This document shows positions 55,498-63,869 of a DNA stretch of 64,000 nt, piece by piece; the first letter of the stretch is position 1; each line of letters opens with the position of its first letter. Origin of the DNA: Allohoeflea poritis (GTDB taxonomy: Bacteria > Pseudomonadota > Alphaproteobacteria > Rhizobiales > Rhizobiaceae); assembly GCF_027889715.1 (NCBI RefSeq), contig NZ_JAPJZH010000021.1, forward strand, positions 19,264 through 83,263. The letters are read 5' to 3'. The notes beneath the pieces were generated by a model. The model made no database searches and was not told the DNA's origin. It saw only the letters and a program-made list of their open reading frames with translations. Both the position numbers and the translations under genes were made by a program.

Positions 55498-56265
55498 ATG
55501 AGCAGTGATACCGGTCGCCAGAACGTCACGATTGGTGGGCTTCCCATTGCGCTTTCGACACGAACGGAGGCAGCCGCCGCGCTTGTCGGCGAGGCCCTCA
55601 GGAGGAGGGGGCCGGATGAACGGCCCTTCCTTTCCACGTCGGCAAACGCCAATGTGCTGTCGCAATGCGCCCGGGATCCCGGGATCCGCGATACCTATCT
55701 CGCATTCGACGCCATTCACGCGGACGGCATGTCGGTGGTGTTTGCCTCGCGCTTCGTCGCATCCAGGGCGTTGCCCGAAAGGGTGGCGACGACGGACCTT
55801 TTTCACGATGTCGCCCGAGAGGCGCAGTCGAAGGGCGCGACCTTCTTTCTGCTGGGCGCCAGGAATGAGGTGCTGAAAAGCGCTCATTTGAATGTGGGCC
55901 GGCTTTACCCGGACCTGAAAATCGTCGGAACCCACGACGGCTACTTCTCCTTGGAGGATGAAGACCGGATCGTCGAGCGGATCAACCGCGCCCGGCCGGA
56001 TATTCTCTGGGTCGGGATCGGCGTGCCTGCTGCGCAGCAGTTTTGCCTGCGCAACCTTGGCCGCCTTGCCGGCGTCGGCGCGATAAAGACCTGTGGCGGA
56101 CTGTTCGACTTCCTGTCGGGGCGGCGCAACAGGGCTCCCCAATGGATGCAGTCAGCCGGTCTTGAATGGCTCTATCGATTGGCACAGGAGCCGCGCCGGC
56201 TGGCACGGCGCAACCTGGTGACGAATATGCATGCCATCTATCTGTTCGTCTCACGAACGCGCTGA
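55498..56265 (+). CDS. WecG/TagA/CpsF family glycosyltransferase
   Basis: The 255-residue protein shows the family blocks FLSTSANANVLSQCARDP, AFDAIHADGMSVVFASR, FFLLGARNEV, and DILWVGIGVPAAQQFCLRNL near residue 180. The family transfers N-acetylmannosaminuronic acid, ManNAc or glucose to a lipid-linked acceptor on the cytoplasmic face. It is the only clear glycosyltransferase besides the initiating enzyme in this locus, so the repeat unit may be short or other genes lie elsewhere. Confidence 0.88.
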   Translation: MSSDTGRQNVTIGGLPIALSTRTEAAAALVGEALRRRGPDERPFLSTSANANVLSQCARDPGIRDTYLAFDAIHADGMSVVFASRFVASRALPERVATTDLFHDVAREAQSKGATFFLLGARNEVLKSAHLNVGRLYPDLKIVGTHDGYFSLEDEDRIVERINRARPDILWVGIGVPAAQQFCLRNLGRLAGVGAIKTCGGLFDFLSGRRNRAPQWMQSAGLEWLYRLAQEPRRLARRNLVTNMHAIYLFVSRTR

Positions 56266-56335
56266 ACCGGGTGATCGTTCATGAAGCACACAAAAATAAA
56301 TTTGCCGGCTAAGGAAAAACTTTCCGGGGCTGCCC

Positions 56336-57841
56336 ATGTCTGACGCCGTCTTCAGCGATGGAAGGCTCGACGATCGGGCTTGGCTGTCATGGGGCTCGCT
56401 GGGGATCGCAGCCCTTGCACTGGTTTCGGTGATAACGGCGCATCTTGTGTCACCGCTTTTCGGAACCGTGGCGGCCGTCCTGTTTGGTCTGGCGATCGGC
56501 ATGGCAATGGCGCCTTTCGCGCCCTTTGCGGTCCTCGCGCTCTTTCTTTTTCAGAATCTGCTGATCGCCATCGTGTCGCCGCAGCTCGAACACGGATTTG
56601 CATTGACGGCAATGCGTTCCTCGAACTTTGTCATGACGGTGTCGGCCTTCAGCGTATTTTGTGCGTCCTACATGTCGGCACCAGGCAGATATGGCGGCAT
56701 CGATGCCGTGATGAAGCATACGGCGTTCATATTGCTGCTCGTACTTATCTATTTTCTCTTCGGATACGCGCGGTTCGGCGATACCGCCATCATATATCTG
56801 CGAAACATCACGACGCCGCTGTTCGTGTTGGTGGTCGCGCTCGTTGCCTCCCGTGCCTATGATTTGCGGTACACGCAGGCATTCGCGCTCCTGACGGCGG
56901 TCCTGCTGCTCTTCGGCTATCTGGAGTTCGCCTTCGGGCGTGCCTTCTGGGAAGCGGTCAATGGCGACCATTATGCGCGCCTTTCCTCAACGAGCCTGCG
57001 CCTCTATCCATTGGGGCCGTGGGTGGAGGCCATGCAGCACACGGGCTATGTGACCCGCGACCCGTTTGAATCGGCGCGTGTCTATCTGTTCAACTTCGCT
57101 TTCTTCGAGGAACTTGGAAAGATGTTCCGGCGTCCGGAGGGGCCGAATTTTCATGCGATCAGCTATGCCTATGCCATCGGTGTGCTGGTGCTTGCCCTGC
57201 TTGCAAAAGGGCGGTGGATCTATCTTCTGGCATCCCTGCCGCTGTTGTTCCTTGTCGGCTCGAAGGGCGCGACGGCCTTCCTCATTCTGTGCGCGTTTGG
57301 ACTTTTCTTCGCGCGTCTGTCGCGGAGCTGGACGGTCTTTTCCGGTTTCGTCATTCTGCTGGCAGCCTATGCGGCGGTGGCGGCCGCAACCGCCATCGCG
57401 GTCCAGAATTATCACGCGCTCGGCCTGATGGCCGGTCTGGAGGCCTTCGCCCGCAATCCGCTCGGCGGCGGGCTCGGCGCGAGCGGTATCCTGTCGGTGC
57501 GATTTATCGACATCGACTGGAACACGGCCCAGCTTCTCGGGCGTACGGATGTCGTGGTCGAAAGCGCCGTCGCCGTGTTGATGCACCAGATGGGCGTGTT
57601 CGCCTTTGCGCTGATAGCATTCAATCTCTGGCTTGCAGCAAGGGCCTGGAAGATCTTCAGAGACGGCGGCGAACTTGTCGCCGCGGCCGCGTCTTTCATG
57701 CTGCTGACGATAACCGTCAACGGGATATTCCACGAGGAAGCCCTGTTTGCGCCCCTGGCGCTGGGTTCGGTCATGCTGGTGGCCGGTCTTGTGATCGGAC
57801 GAAGTGCAGCCTTCAAGGCGCGACTATCGGGGAACGCGTGA
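56336..57841 (+). CDS. Wzy-like polysaccharide polymerase
   Basis: The 501-residue protein has about eleven to twelve membrane segments with one larger periplasmic loop (about residues 200-265, which includes HYARLSSTSLRLYP). The layout is that of O-antigen or exopolysaccharide polymerases, which have little sequence identity. The NPLGGGLGASGILSV segment resembles the Wzy second loop. The call rests on topology and its place between a glycosyltransferase and flippase. Its stop overlaps the flippase start. Confidence 0.75.
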   Translation: MSDAVFSDGRLDDRAWLSWGSLGIAALALVSVITAHLVSPLFGTVAAVLFGLAIGMAMAPFAPFAVLALFLFQNLLIAIVSPQLEHGFALTAMRSSNFVMTVSAFSVFCASYMSAPGRYGGIDAVMKHTAFILLLVLIYFLFGYARFGDTAIIYLRNITTPLFVLVVALVASRAYDLRYTQAFALLTAVLLLFGYLEFAFGRAFWEAVNGDHYARLSSTSLRLYPLGPWVEAMQHTGYVTRDPFESARVYLFNFAFFEELGKMFRRPEGPNFHAISYAYAIGVLVLALLAKGRWIYLLASLPLLFLVGSKGATAFLILCAFGLFFARLSRSWTVFSGFVILLAAYAAVAAATAIAVQNYHALGLMAGLEAFARNPLGGGLGASGILSVRFIDIDWNTAQLLGRTDVVVESAVAVLMHQMGVFAFALIAFNLWLAARAWKIFRDGGELVAAAASFMLLTITVNGIFHEEALFAPLALGSVMLVAGLVIGRSAAFKARLSGNA

Positions 57842-59202
57842 TGCGGTACGGCAATGTGAAAGACTATGCACTTCGCCTGGTTCTGTCACAGGACCGCCCG
57901 GCGACCGATTCCGTGCTGGTTTCGCTGGCGATCGTTCTGTCGGGCGCCGGCGTGAACCTGCTGATGTTCGTCCTGATCGCTCGGGCATTGCCGGAAGCAG
58001 CGTTTTCCGAATTCGCGGTGTGGTTCTCCGCGCTTTCCATGCTCGCCGCGATCGGTGTCGGCGGGCAGGGCGACCTTATCTTCAAGAACTGGAGCGACTA
58101 TCTGCACAACGGGAAATACGGGCTGGCAAGGGGCGCCCTGTTTTTCGGCCTTACGGTGACGGTGCTTGGTGCGTCCGCGATGGCAGTCGTCGTCGCGGCG
58201 ATCCAGTTCCATTCGGGCAGTCCGGCGCTGTCCGTGGTCGGCATGACTTTGTTCGCGCTCCTGTTTACCGCCATATATTTCGTCTCGCCCGCGACAAGAG
58301 CCATCTCCGGCATTGCCGCCGGTGACGGCAATATGGAAATCACCTGGCGGCTTATCACGGTTGCATTCGTCCTGATCATCTCGGCAATGGGAATGTCGCT
58401 GTCCACGGGCGGTGTCTTCATGATCATGGTCATTGGCCTGACGATCGCGCTGACCGCCAGCGCCATAGCCATTTCAAGCAGCATGCCTCTGGAAGCGCTC
58501 GCCAGCAGGCCGCGATGGGATGCTGCCGTATGGCGCAAACGTTCGCTGCGCATGTGGCTCAGCGATATCGTCGCGAATCTGAGCCTGCATGTCGATGTGC
58601 TGATTATCGGCCTTTTCGTGGATCCTCTCCTGGCGGGGGGCTATTTCGTCGCGTTGCGCGTGGCCAACATCTTCAAGAGATTCACGGCTGCTTTCGCCAA
58701 TTTCGCGTCGCGTCGCATTTCTCCGCTCCACCATTCGGGTCGGTTGAGGGAATTGCGGCAGAGTCTCAGCGATCTCTCGCTTGTGGCTCTGATTGCCGTC
58801 ACCGGCGGCTTTCTCGTTCTCGTGCTGACCGCTGACTGGCTGCTTGCTCTCTTCGGCGCTCCCTATCAGTCCGAATTGCTGACGCTGCTGGTTCTGGCCG
58901 TCGGCGCCGGTGTGACGACACTGGCCGGGCCGGCACCGCATCTTCTTCTCCATACGGGCCATGAGTCGCCATTCCTGATCCTTTCGTCGGCGGGGCTTGT
59001 GCTGCGTTGCGTTCTGCTTCTCGTGCTGACGCCGCTTTACGGAACGCTCGGAGCGGCGCTTGCCTCGACCGCGGCGACATTGGCTCTCGTTGTCATTCTC
59101 AACATCGCGTGCCGCCGGTTGGTTCATATCGACCCGTCGGTTGTCGCCTTGCTGGTGCGGGACAGGCAACCGCTGAAATATGCGGAGGCGCTGGATGAAT
59201 AG
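57841..59202 (+). CDS. Wzx-type oligosaccharide flippase
   Basis: The start is the ATG at 57841 (overlaps the previous stop by one base); the frame is open upstream as a shadow of the polymerase. The 453-residue protein has about 12-14 membrane segments in the MATE/MVF pattern, starting DSVLVSLAIVLSGAGVNLLMFVLIARALP. It should move the lipid-linked repeat unit across the inner membrane before polymerisation. Confidence 0.82.
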   Translation: MRYGNVKDYALRLVLSQDRPATDSVLVSLAIVLSGAGVNLLMFVLIARALPEAAFSEFAVWFSALSMLAAIGVGGQGDLIFKNWSDYLHNGKYGLARGALFFGLTVTVLGASAMAVVVAAIQFHSGSPALSVVGMTLFALLFTAIYFVSPATRAISGIAAGDGNMEITWRLITVAFVLIISAMGMSLSTGGVFMIMVIGLTIALTASAIAISSSMPLEALASRPRWDAAVWRKRSLRMWLSDIVANLSLHVDVLIIGLFVDPLLAGGYFVALRVANIFKRFTAAFANFASRRISPLHHSGRLRELRQSLSDLSLVALIAVTGGFLVLVLTADWLLALFGAPYQSELLTLLVLAVGAGVTTLAGPAPHLLLHTGHESPFLILSSAGLVLRCVLLLVLTPLYGTLGAALASTAATLALVVILNIACRRLVHIDPSVVALLVRDRQPLKYAEALDE

Positions 59203-59316
59203 AGTTATGCGGATGATCGCCAAAAATAGCCGGCATGCCAAACGAGTTGGAACCATCGCGACAAGTTCCGGATCGGTGGCTGACGGTCAACGGCATTGCA
59301 GCCGGGGAGTTGAGTG

Positions 59317-60210
59317 GTGAGCAAGTACAAGGTCTTGAGAAACAGGTGGACAAGCGGTCTGTCTTCGGTCTTGCCGGATGCGGTCTACCTCTCCATTCGC
59401 CACCGTCTGACGCTCGGACGCTGGCCGCGGCTTTCGAAGCCGACCCATTTCAACGAGCACATTCTGAACATGATGCTTTCGCGCGAAGACGGCGAACTGC
59501 GTCGAATGATGTGCGACAAGGTCGCGGTTCGCGGGCACGTTGCGCAGACCGTCGGCAGCCAGTATCTCAGCAAGATATATGCAACCTGGGACGGCACCGG
59601 TCCGCTTCCGTTTGACGAACTGCCCAGGGCCTTTGTTGCGAAGCCGAGCCACGCCAGCGGATATGTACGCATTGTCAGGGACAGGCAGACCCTCAATGAA
59701 AGGGAATTTGAAGCCACGTGTCGAAAGTGGCTGGCGGTTGATCACGAAAAGGCGTGCCGGGAATATGTCTACGAGGATGTGCCCCACCGCGTCGTTTTCG
59801 AGGAACTGCTCGAGGACCCGGCAACCGGCGAAGTTCCGAGCGATTACAAGATCTACGTCTTTTCGGGCAAGCCGCGCATCATCGAATTCGTGACCGGACG
59901 GTTCACCGACCACCAGTGCCACTTCTTTGACGCCGGCTGGAATCCTCTGTCGGTCATTGAACGCTCATATCCGCCGGCGGAAGACACATTGCTCCACAAA
60001 AGCCGTCCGCCACAGCTCGACCTGATGCTGGATGTCGCCTCGAAGCTCTCCAAGGGGATCAAATTCGTTCGCGTCGACCTCTATGCGATTGGCGATCGCA
60101 TTGTATTCGGTGAGCTGACGAACTTTCCGCAGGCCGGCAATATGCAATATGAGCCTGATAGTTTTGATTCAATATTAGGAAAGTATTTCGAAGCAAAGCA
60201 TGCAATTTAA
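59317..60210 (+). CDS. TupA-like ATP-grasp protein
   Basis: I start at the GTG at 59317 with GGGGAG seven bases upstream; the GTG one codon earlier is less well spaced. The 297-residue product has TupA-like features: SKPTHFNEHILNMMLS, FVAKPSHASGYVRIV, EDVPHRVVFEELL, PSDYKIYVFSGKPRI and IKFVRVDLYAIGDRIVFGEL. ATP-grasp members of this family are thought to add amino acids or peptides to surface polymers. It sits inside the polysaccharide locus, so it may decorate the polymer. It ends before a small AT-rich patch. Confidence 0.82.
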   Translation: MSKYKVLRNRWTSGLSSVLPDAVYLSIRHRLTLGRWPRLSKPTHFNEHILNMMLSREDGELRRMMCDKVAVRGHVAQTVGSQYLSKIYATWDGTGPLPFDELPRAFVAKPSHASGYVRIVRDRQTLNEREFEATCRKWLAVDHEKACREYVYEDVPHRVVFEELLEDPATGEVPSDYKIYVFSGKPRIIEFVTGRFTDHQCHFFDAGWNPLSVIERSYPPAEDTLLHKSRPPQLDLMLDVASKLSKGIKFVRVDLYAIGDRIVFGELTNFPQAGNMQYEPDSFDSILGKYFEAKHAI

Positions 60211-60331
60211 TTAAAATCTTAATCACTTTTATATTTTGAAAGGTAAAGTTGTAGGAATTTCATTAAGTATTTGTTAACCATGAGGCGTATCGAGTTTCCA
60301 GTGTAATCAGTTGTCGAGTCGGCGCGTGCCC

Positions 60332-61858
60332 ATGAAAAACCGGCTGCTATTTTTCGTCGACTTCCTGTTGGTCTTTGTATCGGCCATCGGCGCCTATGCC
60401 ATCCGTGAGAATTTCCAGCCATCGGAGATGTGGATTGTCGCCTTCATCCCGTACTGGGTGATCAGCACGGTCGGCATCATGGTCGGTTTCCTGGTCTTTC
60501 GCACCCATCGGAGCGTCTGGCGCTTTGCCTCGGTTCCCGAGCTGTCGTCGATCGTAAAGGCCGTGACGCTGGGCATCGCCGTGGCGGTTCTCGCAGTCTT
60601 TATTCTGACCCGGCTGGATCATGTGGCCCGTTCGGTGCCGCTGATCCATTGGGGTCTGGCGATCTCCCTGCTGGTGGCTGCACGGCTGGCAAGCCGGCGT
60701 TTTTCAGGCAGCGGTGCGAGGTCGTCACGCGATGCATCGGTCGAGCAACCGGTCTACGTTCTCGTCGTCGGCCTTAACCAGGTCTCGGAACTTTACCTGC
60801 GCTGCGTGTCGGACCTGTCCGGAGGGCAGATTGCGGTCGCCGGGCTTCTGTCCGAGAATCCGGCAGACCGGTATCGTACGATGCGCTCCTGCGAGGTGCT
60901 CGGCTCGCCCGCCGACCTGGTGGCGATCATTACCAGATGCGCCCTGCATGGGCAGCCGATCGGCAAGATTGTCGTCACCGAGCCAATCGCAAATCTGTCA
61001 GGCGAGACGCGCCAGGCACTGGCCGACTGCGGGCGAGGCGGATCGGTGGAGATCGACTATTTCGAGCGCCGCCTCGGATTTCGTCCGCGATTCACGCTCG
61101 TGGCCGGCATGGACATCAGCAATGACAATGTCGCGGAACGCCCCGCTGCATTGCCGGTTCCGGGCCAGGGCGCAATCGCCGGAGGATGGTCTGTCCGTGC
61201 ATACCGGTTTTTCAAACGCGCCTTTGACATATCCGGCGCGCTGCTGGCGTTGACGGTCTTCTCTCCACTTGTCCTTGCCGTTTGTCTGCTTGTCATGATC
61301 GATCTGGGGCGGCCGCTGACATTCTGGCAGGTAAGGCCCGGCATGAACGGACGGCCCTTCAGGCTGACGAAGTTTCGCACCATGGGGCCCGCGCATGACG
61401 GGTTTGGCGACAGGATCGCCGATGCCGACCGCACAAGCCGCCTGGGAACGTTCTTGCGAAAATCGCGGCTCGACGAACTGCCCCAATTGGTCAATATCCT
61501 CAAGGGCGACATGTCGTTCGTGGGTCCGCGCCCGCTTCTGCCGGTCGATCAGCCGCGCGACATGGCGGCCCGTCTGAGCGTGCGGCCCGGTCTGACCGGC
61601 TGGGCCCAGATCAATGGCGGCAGGGACCTGTCGATCGAAAGAAAAAACGAACTGGATCTCTGGTATGTGGCCAACGCCAGCATGGCGCTTGATTTCCGGA
61701 TCCTTCGCCTGACGGCCTATTTCCTCATCGCCGGCAATGTCACCAACGAGAAACCCTCGAACGGGAAGACGGATGCCGCCGGGGAAATGGCGCAGCACCG
61801 TGCAAAACCGCCGACCGGGCGGGCCATTCGGGCACGCGTTGAGGTTGCCGGGGAATAG
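60332..61858 (+). CDS. Polyprenyl-phosphate sugar phosphotransferase (WbaP type)
   Basis: I start at the ATG at 60332; a TTG at 60311 is the only further in-frame option and has no advantage. The 508-residue protein has four N-terminal membrane segments, a CoA-binding-like Rossmann region, and a C-terminal bacterial sugar transferase domain from about residue 295 (KRAFDISGALLAL, PLTFWQVRPGMNGRPFRLTK then FRTM, RKSRLDELPQLVNILKGDMS, VRPGLTGWAQINGGRD). It puts the first sugar on the lipid carrier. The 121-base gap upstream is AT-rich and may hold its own promoter. Confidence 0.9.
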   Translation: MKNRLLFFVDFLLVFVSAIGAYAIRENFQPSEMWIVAFIPYWVISTVGIMVGFLVFRTHRSVWRFASVPELSSIVKAVTLGIAVAVLAVFILTRLDHVARSVPLIHWGLAISLLVAARLASRRFSGSGARSSRDASVEQPVYVLVVGLNQVSELYLRCVSDLSGGQIAVAGLLSENPADRYRTMRSCEVLGSPADLVAIITRCALHGQPIGKIVVTEPIANLSGETRQALADCGRGGSVEIDYFERRLGFRPRFTLVAGMDISNDNVAERPAALPVPGQGAIAGGWSVRAYRFFKRAFDISGALLALTVFSPLVLAVCLLVMIDLGRPLTFWQVRPGMNGRPFRLTKFRTMGPAHDGFGDRIADADRTSRLGTFLRKSRLDELPQLVNILKGDMSFVGPRPLLPVDQPRDMAARLSVRPGLTGWAQINGGRDLSIERKNELDLWYVANASMALDFRILRLTAYFLIAGNVTNEKPSNGKTDAAGEMAQHRAKPPTGRAIRARVEVAGE

Positions 61859-61943
61859 ACAAGCTCCGCAACACCCGGCGCGGCGGTGAAAATTGCCGAG
61901 CAGTTGTCGGCGACGAGCCAAGGTGCGTTGTCGATTGTTGTGG

Positions 61944-61972
61944 GGCGGGCGCAGGGTTTACCGGCGCCCGCC
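61944..61972. terminator. Hairpin between convergent sugar-transferase and rtcB genes
   Basis: GGCGGGCGC and GCGCCCGCC form a perfect nine-base stem around an 11-base loop, followed on the plus strand by TTTACGTTTTT. It overlaps the 3' end of rtcB. It would serve best as terminator of the polysaccharide operon on the plus strand. Confidence 0.5.
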
Positions 61973-63382
61973 TTTACGTTTTTCCTTCGCCTTCTTCCAG
62001 AACGGTTCAATATCGCCCGCCATGATGCACCCGAAGGGATCAATATAGTCTTCGATCTCGGCAAGGCCGAATTGCTTGATCTGATGCACGACTGAATCGG
62101 CGTTCTTGTACCCTGAGGGCAATTCCGAAACATCGACTTTGCCCTCGAAGAAACGGATGTCCAGGCCCTCGGTTTCCAGCTTCAGCATTTCATCCGGCGT
62201 CAACTGGCTGTTGCGCCGCTTGTGCTCAGTCCGCGAAAAATTCCGTCCCGCCCCATGAGGGCTGAAGCCGAGCCCGTGTTTCGCATCCTTGCCGCGGACG
62301 ACAAGGACCGGTTCGGACATATTGAGCGGAATCAGCGTCAATCCGGTTGCATCGGAGGCGAAATCCTCCCAGGCGGGCGTGGCCCCCTTGCCATGGTAGT
62401 AGAGGCCGTCCCGCTCGAAGACGAAATTGTGCTCATTCCAGAACCGGTCGACAAACTCCGCGCCGACCGTCTCGACCGTCGCCTGGTGAATGCCCGTATG
62501 GTTGGCCTTGGTCCATTTGCGGATGAGCTGCAAGGCCTCCCAATAGGCGACACCGTCTTCCGTATCGGCGGGGATCCACGCATTCTGCTTCAGCGTTTCC
62601 GGCGACAGCTTCTTGCGGAAACGGTTTGCGACATCCATGCCCAGCTTGTACAGACCGGCCCCCGGTCCGCGTGAGCCGTGATGGCTGACAATACAGGTGT
62701 CTCCGGTCTTCCGCGATTGACCGACGAACAGGAAGTGGTTTCCGTCGCCTTGCGTTCCCATGTGCTCGTGCATCATGCGCTGGATTTTCGGGTTGGCCAG
62801 GAAACGGTTTTCGCGGAAAGCGTCGACCAGTTTCTGGCTGACCGTGAACCGTTGGCCCTGGCGGCGTCCGCCGGGCCCGAAATGCGTTACCGACTGCGCG
62901 GCGTCGAGGACCGCCTCCGGGTCCGTCCTTCCGAGATTGGAAATCATCACCGAGCAGCAGATATCGGCCGAATGCATGCCCGGATGGATGGCGTTGCGGG
63001 TCGCGACGACGCCGCCCACCGGAATTGTTCCGAGCGGCCCGGCAGGGCAGGCATCCGGCATGATTGCGCCGGCCTCCACGGTCGGGGTGCGCATCAGTGC
63101 CGTCATGTGATCCTTGACGGTGCTGATATTCTTTTCCTCGTCTTCGGAGTCCGCTTCGATATTGACATGAAATGCATTGGAGCCGCTCGCGTTCAACGGA
63201 ATGACCGGAGCCGGCTTGTAGGATTCCAGCATTGCGCGAACGTCATCCAGCGACTTGCCTTCCTGCAGGGCGGCATTCCCGTCACGAAGCGCGGCGCCGA
63301 AAGCGCGCCCCGGTTCGTGTCCCCAGGAGGTCAGCGTAGTGCTTGTCAGCTCCGGCTGCATTTTTTCGTTTTCGACAGTCAC
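61958..63382 (-). CDS. rtcB: RtcB family RNA ligase
   Basis: I start at a GTG at 63382 because GGAG lies eight bases before it; the ATG at 63361 has no such site. The 474-residue protein has the RtcB metal residues in HPGMHSADICCSVM, GTQGDGNHFLFVG, VSHHGSRGPG and the nucleophile His in SPHGAGRNFSR. RtcB joins 2',3'-cyclic phosphate or 3'-phosphate ends to 5'-OH ends, with GTP, in RNA repair or tRNA splicing. No archease, RtcA or Ro60 gene is visible here. Its leader follows an array of tRNA-like RNAs on the same strand. Confidence 0.9.
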   Translation of the reverse strand: MTVENEKMQPELTSTTLTSWGHEPGRAFGAALRDGNAALQEGKSLDDVRAMLESYKPAPVIPLNASGSNAFHVNIEADSEDEEKNISTVKDHMTALMRTPTVEAGAIMPDACPAGPLGTIPVGGVVATRNAIHPGMHSADICCSVMISNLGRTDPEAVLDAAQSVTHFGPGGRRQGQRFTVSQKLVDAFRENRFLANPKIQRMMHEHMGTQGDGNHFLFVGQSRKTGDTCIVSHHGSRGPGAGLYKLGMDVANRFRKKLSPETLKQNAWIPADTEDGVAYWEALQLIRKWTKANHTGIHQATVETVGAEFVDRFWNEHNFVFERDGLYYHGKGATPAWEDFASDATGLTLIPLNMSEPVLVVRGKDAKHGLGFSPHGAGRNFSRTEHKRRNSQLTPDEMLKLETEGLDIRFFEGKVDVSELPSGYKNADSVVHQIKQFGLAEIEDYIDPFGCIMAGDIEPFWKKAKEKRKGGRR

Positions 63383-63408
63383 GTTCAGATCTCCGCAAAT
63401 TATGGAAA

Positions 63409-63498
63409 GCCGGCGACGAGTTGTTGCAAGACCTTCCACCGAAGTGGGCCGGGCTCGAACCGGCATTTACCAATGTAGTCCTGCAGGCATTCGCCGGC
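63409..63498 (-). ncRNA. tRNA-mimic RNA unit 3 (minimal; nearest rtcB)
   Basis: This 90-base element is closed by P1 (GCCGGCGA with UCGCCGGC, 8 bp) and P2 (UGCAGGACU with GGUCUUGCA, 9 bp with two G-U). Inside come a D-loop-like UUGGUAAA, a perfect T arm (GCCGG, loop UUCGAGC, CCGGC), and an acceptor-like stem CCAC/GUGG capped by UUCG. The D-stem and anticodon arm are missing. The order is that of a circularly permuted tRNA with its ends in the D loop and no free CCA. It ends about 15 bases before the rtcB ribosome-binding site, so it may be read with rtcB. It resembles YrlA-type Y RNA by design. Confidence 0.75.
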
Positions 63499-63502
63499 AT
63501 GC

Positions 63503-63648
63503 TCGCAGGGCAAGTTGGTTGCAAGATGATTGTTCCGCCACCGGATCTCTCCGGGCTGGGCTTGAACCAGCACGTCTCGGGTTCCCCCTTGACCGCCCGT
63601 CCAGCGGACGGGCTGCGTCTACCTGTAATCCTGCAGGCATCCCTGCGA
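63503..63648 (-). ncRNA. tRNA-mimic RNA unit 2 (tRNA-Leu-like body)
   Basis: This 146-base element is closed by P1 (UCGCAGGG/CCCUGCGA, 8 bp) and P2 (UGCAGGAU/AUCUUGCA, 8 bp). The body carries GGUAGACGC and UGGCGGAAC, the two halves of a tRNA-Leu type D arm, split so that D-stem GCG/CGC pairs over a distance. The anticodon-like arm is an over-paired hairpin (GCCCGUCC/GGACGGGC, three-base loop) with no usable anticodon loop. A longer variable region contains GGG-GGAA-CCC. The T arm is GCUGG-UUCAAGC-CCAGC and the acceptor stem CCGGA/UCCGG is capped by GAGA. It is four bases upstream of unit 3. Confidence 0.75.
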
Positions 63649-63655
63649 TATACGT

Positions 63656-63687
63656 GCCGACTGTCCGGCAGCTTGCCGGCAATCGGC
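63656..63687 (-). other. Hairpin in the spacer between RNA units 1 and 2
   Basis: GCCGA/UCGGC encloses CCGGCA/UGCCGG with an AGC loop, giving a two-part stem of 11 pairs in the 45-base spacer. There is no T-run, so it is more likely a processing or stability element than a terminator. Confidence 0.5.
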
Positions 63688-63693
63688 GGTTGG

Positions 63694-63827
63694 CAGGCGA
63701 CAAGTCGGCGTGAGACAGTATCTGCTGAGCTACGCGCAATCCGGGGATTGCCGGGGCGATTTGAACACCCGACCTTCTTTCTCAGTTGAAAGACGCTCTA
63801 CCCTGTAGTCCCACAGTCATTCGCCTG
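63694..63827 (-). ncRNA. tRNA-mimic RNA unit 1 (complete permuted tRNA-like body)
   Basis: This 134-base element is closed by P1 (CAGGCGA/UCGCCUG, 7 bp) and P2 (UGUGGGAC/GUCUCACG, 8 bp). Inside, GGGUAGAGC pairs its GAGC with GCUC of a later GUAGCUCAG, so the D stem is complete but its loop is open to P2. The anticodon-like hairpin has six pairs (UCUUUC/GAAAGA) and loop AACUGA, which is not a decoding loop. The T arm is GGGUG-UUCAAAU-CGCCC, and the acceptor stem GCAAUC/GAUUGC is capped by CCCG. P2 differs from units 2 and 3 by paired changes, which supports the fold. Confidence 0.75.
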
Positions 63828-63869
63828 TTTTTCAATTTCCTTCCTGTGTTGTGTTCTTCGATCAAATGC

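Noticed and set aside
63255..63789. Plus-strand open frames across the RNA array
   Set aside because: They lack ribosome-binding sites, match no family I know and cross conserved RNA stems.
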